This document shows, piece by piece, positions 59,751-64,000 of a DNA stretch of 64,000 nucleotides. The translations under genes were made by a program, and so were the position numbers. Numbering within the stretch: position 1 is the first letter of the stretch; the number at the start of each line of letters is the position of its first letter. The notes beneath the pieces were generated by a model that searched no databases, was not told where the DNA came from, and was given only the letters and a program-made list of their open reading frames with translations. This stretch comes from Gaiellasilicea sp963763755 (GTDB lineage: Bacteria > Actinomycetota > Thermoleophilia > Gaiellales > Gaiellaceae), in assembly GCA_963763755.1 (NCBI GenBank), contig CAVXQE010000010.1, positions 62,001-126,000 of the forward strand. The letters run 5' to 3'.

Positions 59751-60463
59751 CCGCGCCGGCCCCACACGACCACGCCGCCACCGAGACTGAGCCGGCGCGC
59801 GCGAACGTCGGTGAGCCCGGCGTCCGACCACAGCTCGAGCTGGCGCTCGAGCGGCAGCCGTGACTCGAGGTCGCGGATGCTCGGGCCGAGGAAGCGTCCC
59901 ACCTCGTGCCAGCCGGGCGAGAGCAATCGTCCCGCAGAGGGCAGCACGATCCGCACGTAGAGCTCCCAGAGAGCGCGAGCCACACGCGCCGGCGGGACGC
60001 CGAAGTCCAGCATCGACATCGTTCCGCCCGGTCGCACGACGCGTGCGAGCTCCCGGATCGTTGCCGCCGGATCGTCGACGTACCGGAGCAGGTACGTGAC
60101 GGTCAGAGCGTCGAACGAGCCGTCGGGAAACGGCAGCGCCTCGGCTCGTCCCTCGTGCAGCTCGATTCTCGCGCCGAGTCCGAGGGCAGCCACGCGCTCC
60201 CGTGCGACGGCGAGCATCTCCGGGCTCCGGTCGATGCCCACGACCGAGCAGCCGTGCTGCCGGACCAGCTCCAGCGCGACCGCGCCCGTTCCGGTGGCCA
60301 CGTCCAAGACCTGCGCGTTTGGCCCGACGTCGAGCCGCGAGACGAGAAACCGTCGCCAGCGCGGGTCCTGGCCGAGCGACAGCAGACGCGCGTAGCGGTC
60401 ATAGGTCGGGCCGAGCGGCGCGAACAGCTTGGGCGCAACCGTGCTTCCGGGCTCGGCGGTCAC
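59747..60463 (-). CDS. UbiE/COQ5-like class I methyltransferase
   Basis: A 238-residue SAM-dependent methyltransferase. Motif I is QVLDVATGTGAVALEL, followed by VVGIDRSPEMLAVARERVAA, ALPFPDGSFDALTVTYLLRY and ELARVVRPGGTMSMLDFGVP. The order and the DFGVP segment resemble ubiquinone/menaquinone methyltransferases, and the UbiA-like gene next to it supports a quinone or prenyl-lipid role. GTG start, overlapping the quinone oxidoreductase stop by 4 bases. Confidence 0.88.
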   Translation of the reverse strand: MTAEPGSTVAPKLFAPLGPTYDRYARLLSLGQDPRWRRFLVSRLDVGPNAQVLDVATGTGAVALELVRQHGCSVVGIDRSPEMLAVARERVAALGLGARIELHEGRAEALPFPDGSFDALTVTYLLRYVDDPAATIRELARVVRPGGTMSMLDFGVPPARVARALWELYVRIVLPSAGRLLSPGWHEVGRFLGPSIRDLESRLPLERQLELWSDAGLTDVRARRLSLGGGVVVWGRRG

Positions 60464-61411
60464 GGGATCGTGAGGACGATCTTCCCGAGCTGCTCTCCGC
60501 GTTCCAACCGCTCGTGGGCGGCGCGAGTCTCGGAGAGCGGGAAGGTCGAGTCGACGTGCACGCGGGCGCGGCCGCTGCGCACGAGCTCGTACGCGCCGAG
60601 GAAGTCCTCGCGCGTCCCCATCGTCGAGCCGTAGACCGTCAGCTGCTTCCACCAGAAGCGGTGGAGCTGCGCGGGCGGATTCGGGCCGCTCGTGGCGCCG
60701 CAGACGGTGACCCTGCCGCCCGCCTTGACCGCGGCGAGCGAGTGCTTCCACGTCGCCTCGCCGACGGTCTCGACGACGACGTCGACGCCGCCGACTTCCT
60801 TCGCGGCGGCGGCGACGTCGCCGGTCGCGTGGTTGACGGCGAGGTCGGCGCCCCACTCACGCGCCCGTTCCAGCTTCTCGTCCGAGCCGGAGGTGACGAG
60901 GGTCTTCGCCCCGAGTGCGCGAGCGATCTCGAACGAGGCCGTGGCGACGCCGCCGCCGATGCCCCAGATCAGCACCCACTCGTCCGCCTGCAGCTGGGCC
61001 TTGGTCACGAGCATCCGGTAGGCCGTCTCGTAGACGAGCGGGAACGCGGCCGCGGTCTCGAAGTCGATCGCGTCGTCGAGCGGGAAGACGTTGCTCTCGG
61101 GGATCGCGATCAGCTCGGCGTGCGTTCCGTCGGTGTGCTCGCCGACCACCGTGATCACCGCGCCGTGCTCGAGCCCGGGGTTGATCACCACGCGCTCGCC
61201 GGTGTCGACCCGGACGCCCGCGCCGTCTGCGCCGAGGATCCGCGGCTTCGGCACCGAAGGAAGCCCTTTGCGAACCCAGAGGTCGAGATGGTTGAGCGAG
61301 GCCGCCCGCAGCGACACGAGCACCTCACCCGGACCGGCGACGGGATCCGGGCACGTCCTCGTACCGAAGCACATCCGGCCCGCCGTCCTCGTGGATTCTG
61401 ATCGCCTTCAC
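60460..61411 (-). CDS. Zinc-type alcohol dehydrogenase/quinone oxidoreductase, one frameshift near the start
   Basis: A medium-chain dehydrogenase/reductase of about 317 residues. The N-terminus KAIRIHEDGGPDVLRYEDV starts at a GTG (61409-61411). An extra G near 61347 shifts the frame, after which DPVAGPGEVLVSLRAASLNH continues normally. The NADPH-binding fold is seen in EWVLIWGIGGGVATASFEIA, and ETVGEATWKHSLAAVKAGGR follows. No clear catalytic zinc Cys is found, so a quinone-oxidoreductase-type reductase is likelier than an alcohol dehydrogenase. Its start is only 15 bases from that of queG on the other strand. Confidence 0.88.
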
Positions 61412-61426
61412 GGGCACAATCCTGTC

Positions 61427-62434
61427 ATGACAGCGGCTGAGCTGACCCTCGCTGGTGCGGAGCTCGGCCTCGACGCAGTCGGCGCCTCTCCGGCCGAGCC
61501 CTACGAGGCAACCGAACGGCACATCCGGGACCGGCGCGAGCGCGGCCTTTTCGCGGGCATGGGGTTCACAACGCGCCGGCCCGAGGTCTCCTGCCACCCG
61601 GAGACTCTCGTTCCAGGTGCTCGCACCGTGATCTCCGCCGCGCTCTGCTACTACGCGCCCGCCGAGGAGCCCGGGCCGGGGGAGGGCCGGCTCGCTCGCT
61701 ACACCTGGTCCGACCGCTACGACGAGCTGCGCGGGAAGCTCGACGCGCTCGGCCGCAGGCTCGGCGGCTCCTACCGCGTGCTCGTCGACGAGAACGACCA
61801 TGTCGACCGCGAGGCAGCCGCCCGCGCGGGCATCGGCTTCTACGGCAAGAACACGCTCCTGATCACCCGACGCCACGGCTCGTGGGTCGTCCTCGGCACC
61901 CTCGTCTCGGATCAGGTGGTCGAATCGTCGCCGCCCCTCGACGCAGGCTGCGGCTCGTGCCGGCTCTGCATCGATGCGTGTCCGACCGGAGCACTCGACG
62001 ACCCGGGCACGCTCGACTCGAACCGCTGCCTCTCCTACTGGACGCAGGCACCGTCGGCGGTTCCCGAGCCGTACCGGGAGCCGCTCGGCTCACTGGTCTA
62101 CGGCTGCGACATCTGCCAGGAAGCCTGTCCGTGGAACCGCGGGATCGAGAAGCGCAACGCCGACCGCCCGCTCGCAGCCGGAGCCGAGCCTGCGGTGTCG
62201 CTCGTGGAGTGGCTGGAGGCCGACGGCGACGAGCTCGTCGAGCGGTACGACCGGCTCTACGTTCCTCGCAACGATCCACGCTGGCTGCGACGGAACGCGC
62301 TCATCGCCGCCGGCAACGTCGGCGGCCCGGCCGAGCGCGACGCGGTTGCACGGCACGCGGAGGGCGAGGACGATCTGCTGCGCGAGCACGCCGAGTGGGC
62401 GCTCGCGCGCATCGACCGTCGGAGCGTCGCGTGA
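61427..62434 (+). CDS. queG: Epoxyqueuosine reductase QueG
   Basis: A 335-residue enzyme that makes queuosine in tRNA from epoxyqueuosine, using cobalamin and two [4Fe-4S] clusters. The clusters sit in CGSCRLCIDACPTGAL and CDICQEACPWNRG. Other blocks are AGIGFYGKNTLLITRRHGSW and SNRCLSYWTQAP, and the C-terminal HEAT-like helices include WLRRNALIAAGNVGGP. The ATG at 61427 is chosen. The stop overlaps the next GTG by 4 bases. Confidence 0.93.
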   Translation: MTAAELTLAGAELGLDAVGASPAEPYEATERHIRDRRERGLFAGMGFTTRRPEVSCHPETLVPGARTVISAALCYYAPAEEPGPGEGRLARYTWSDRYDELRGKLDALGRRLGGSYRVLVDENDHVDREAAARAGIGFYGKNTLLITRRHGSWVVLGTLVSDQVVESSPPLDAGCGSCRLCIDACPTGALDDPGTLDSNRCLSYWTQAPSAVPEPYREPLGSLVYGCDICQEACPWNRGIEKRNADRPLAAGAEPAVSLVEWLEADGDELVERYDRLYVPRNDPRWLRRNALIAAGNVGGPAERDAVARHAEGEDDLLREHAEWALARIDRRSVA

Positions 62435-64000
62435 AGCTGATCCGGATCCTCTCGTACATCCGGCTCGCGCTCGTTCCGCTCGCGGTCGCGAAGGTGACAC
62501 TCGACCGGGACGACTTCCCCAGCTCGCGCTACGAGCTCGCTGCCTGGCTCGTCGTGGCGGCGCAGGCGCTGATCGCGCTCATCCTGCTGGGGCTCGCGTA
62601 CCGCTGGCGGGGCCGGCACCGGTACCTCGCCGCGCTGGACGTGATTGCGGATGCCGCGGTCGTCACCGCCCTGATGTTCGTCTTTGCCTGGGAGCCCGGG
62701 CAGCCGCTGCGGTCGCTGGCGTATCTCGTCGTGCTCGAAGCTGCGTTGTTCTTCCGCCTGGCCGGTGGATTGCTCGTCGGCCTCCTCACACTTCCCGTCT
62801 TCCTCGCGCTCGAGCTCTGGCGGGAAGACGAGTTCGATGTTCCGGTGCGGTATGACGCACTCGCCCTCCGCGTGTTCGTGGCGATCGCGCTCGGCGGGGT
62901 CGTCGGCCGGCTGGTGGACATGGAGCGGAGCCAGGCTCGGGCCGCCGACGAGCGCGCCGCCGAGGCCGAGCGTCTGCGCGACGAGCTCGGCCGTCGGATC
63001 GACCTGTTGGAGGCGACCGGCCGTGCCGCGCGCGCACTGGGTTCTTCGCTCGACCTCGACGCGGCGTTCGCCGCCTTCGTCCAGGAGCTGCGGGGACTGC
63101 TCGCGTTCGACCGCGCCGCGATTCTGCTCGTGGAGCCGACAGGTGCGCGCATCATGGCGACCGCGGGTGTCGGCGCAAGCGATCCCCTGGCACCCGGGAG
63201 CTCGATCGGCGTGCCGGAGTCGGTTCTGCAGGAGGTGATCGGCGAGGGGCGCACGATCTACCGCCAGGACATCGCGGAGGATCGGTATCCCGAGGAGTCA
63301 GACCTGCGCGCGCTCGGCGTTCGCTCGCGCGTTCTTGCTCCGCTCCAGCTGGGCGCCCGCTCGATCGGCGCTCTCGCGATTTCCCGTACCGAGCCCATGT
63401 CGTTCCGAGCCGAGGAGATCGACCTCGTGACGCTCCTCGGCCGGCTCGTCGCGACCGCGGTCCAGAACCTGCGCACGTACGAGGCCGAGCGGGCGAGCGC
63501 GGACGAGCTGCGCCGCCTCTCGTCGCTCCGCGCGGACTTCGTGTCGCTCGTCTCGCACGAGCTCCGCAGTCCGATGGCCGCCGTGATCGGCTCGGCGCAA
63601 ACGCTGCAGCACCGGTGGCGCGAGCTCAAGCCGGAGCAGCGGGACGCATTTCTCGCCGTGATCGGTGACGAGACATCCCGTCTCTCGGATCTTGTCGGTG
63701 ACGTTCTCGACACCTCCCGGATCGAGGCCGGAACCTTCGGCTACGCGTTCTCGGACGTCGATCTCGCCTCCGTCATCCGCGACTCGGTTGCGACCGCCGA
63801 GTTCGGTCAGGACGACGTGCGGCTGGAGATTGCGCTTCCGGCGGCGCTACCCCACGTTCGAGGCGACGCCGAGCGTCTCAGACAGCTCGTCGACAACCTG
63901 ATCTCGAACGCGATCAAGTACTCCGACGCCGGGGGCGAGGTGATGGTCGAGGCGGAGGCCGAGAACGGTCACGTCACGGTCCGCGTGCGCGACCACGGGC
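62431..64000 (+). CDS. Membrane GAF-histidine kinase, 3' end beyond the window
   Basis: At least 523 codons read open from a GTG (62431) to the edge. The N-terminus has about five to six membrane helices (residues 1-165), for example YLAALDVIADAAVVTALMFV and VFVAIALGGVVGRLVDME. A coiled linker (AADERAAEAERLRDELGRRI) and a GAF domain (FVQELRGLLAFDRAAILLVE) follow. The HisKA box carries the phosphorylated His (DFVSLVSHELRSPMAAVIGS), and the N box of the ATPase domain is QLVDNLISNAIKYSDAGGE. The last part of the ATP-binding domain is cut. It is translationally coupled to queG; signal unknown. Confidence 0.92.
   Translation, partial: MKLIRILSYIRLALVPLAVAKVTLDRDDFPSSRYELAAWLVVAAQALIALILLGLAYRWRGRHRYLAALDVIADAAVVTALMFVFAWEPGQPLRSLAYLVVLEAALFFRLAGGLLVGLLTLPVFLALELWREDEFDVPVRYDALALRVFVAIALGGVVGRLVDMERSQARAADERAAEAERLRDELGRRIDLLEATGRAARALGSSLDLDAAFAAFVQELRGLLAFDRAAILLVEPTGARIMATAGVGASDPLAPGSSIGVPESVLQEVIGEGRTIYRQDIAEDRYPEESDLRALGVRSRVLAPLQLGARSIGALAISRTEPMSFRAEEIDLVTLLGRLVATAVQNLRTYEAERASADELRRLSSLRADFVSLVSHELRSPMAAVIGSAQTLQHRWRELKPEQRDAFLAVIGDETSRLSDLVGDVLDTSRIEAGTFGYAFSDVDLASVIRDSVATAEFGQDDVRLEIALPAALPHVRGDAERLRQLVDNLISNAIKYSDAGGEVMVEAEAENGHVTVRVRDHG

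Overview
The window is GC-rich DNA with densely packed genes, strong G/C bias at third codon positions and frequent GTG/TTG starts. PdxS/PdxT, RuvC-RuvA-RuvB, a Tad pilus locus, system-I cytochrome c maturation genes and many Actinobacteria-like hypothetical proteins point to a member of the Actinobacteria, most plausibly the Thermoleophilia (Gaiellales/Solirubrobacterales). That placement is an inference from gene content; no marker gene or database could be searched. I see no CRISPR array, transposase or prophage.

Layout. 1-5.5 kb: a gamma-glutamylation catabolic cluster (broken permease, glutamine-synthetase-like ligase, class I amidase, aldehyde dehydrogenase, SDR), followed by YjbQ. 6.0-7.5 kb: a tRNA(CAU) followed by a decayed, palindrome-rich stretch with gene remnants and a candidate leader RNA. 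7.7-9.7 kb: a small membrane protein, DUF192 and a secreted M15-like protein. 9.8-18.7 kb: a Tad/Flp pilus operon (two pilins, TadE, CpaB, TadZ, CpaF, a VWA-TadB fusion, TadC, a long coiled-coil protein); a TadG-like protein lies 3.5 kb further on. 18.9-25.8 kb: PdxS, a membrane protein, PdxT, YebC, TadG-like, RuvCAB. 25.8-34.3 kb: HelD-like helicase, several hypotheticals, RecJ and Rel. 34.2-38.9 kb: a minus-strand array of response regulator, sensor kinase, HtrA protease and two paralogous helical secreted proteins. 39.0-45.5 kb: GAF protein, thioesterase, phosphohexomutase, a cyclase-ATPase-TPR regulator and a TIM-barrel protein. 45.5-49.5 kb: CcmE-CcmF-CcmI-like genes and an M23 peptidase. 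49.7-54.9 kb: HPRT, a nuclease-fold protein, and a tightly overlapping operon of metallophosphoesterase, cyclic 2,3-diphosphoglycerate synthetase, 2-phosphoglycerate kinase, GlpX and a MIP18-family protein. 55-59 kb: badly frameshifted genes for an FN3/beta-helix protein and a collagen-like protein. 59-64 kb: UbiA-like and UbiE-like proteins, a quinone oxidoreductase, QueG and a GAF-histidine kinase cut by the window end.

The most interesting system is the 50.7-54.9 kb operon, which appears to carry both steps from 2-phosphoglycerate to cyclic 2,3-diphosphoglycerate, a solute known mainly from thermophilic methanogens. Other points of interest are the VWA-TadB fusion, a CxxxY-type CcmE, two composite palindromic intergenic elements, and the two-component/HtrA array with flanking paralogs.

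A caution applies to everything. At least ten otherwise well-conserved genes, including ruvB, carry single-base frameshifts. This pattern fits residual sequencing error better than real gene decay, although the 6-7.5 kb and 55-59 kb stretches look worse than that.
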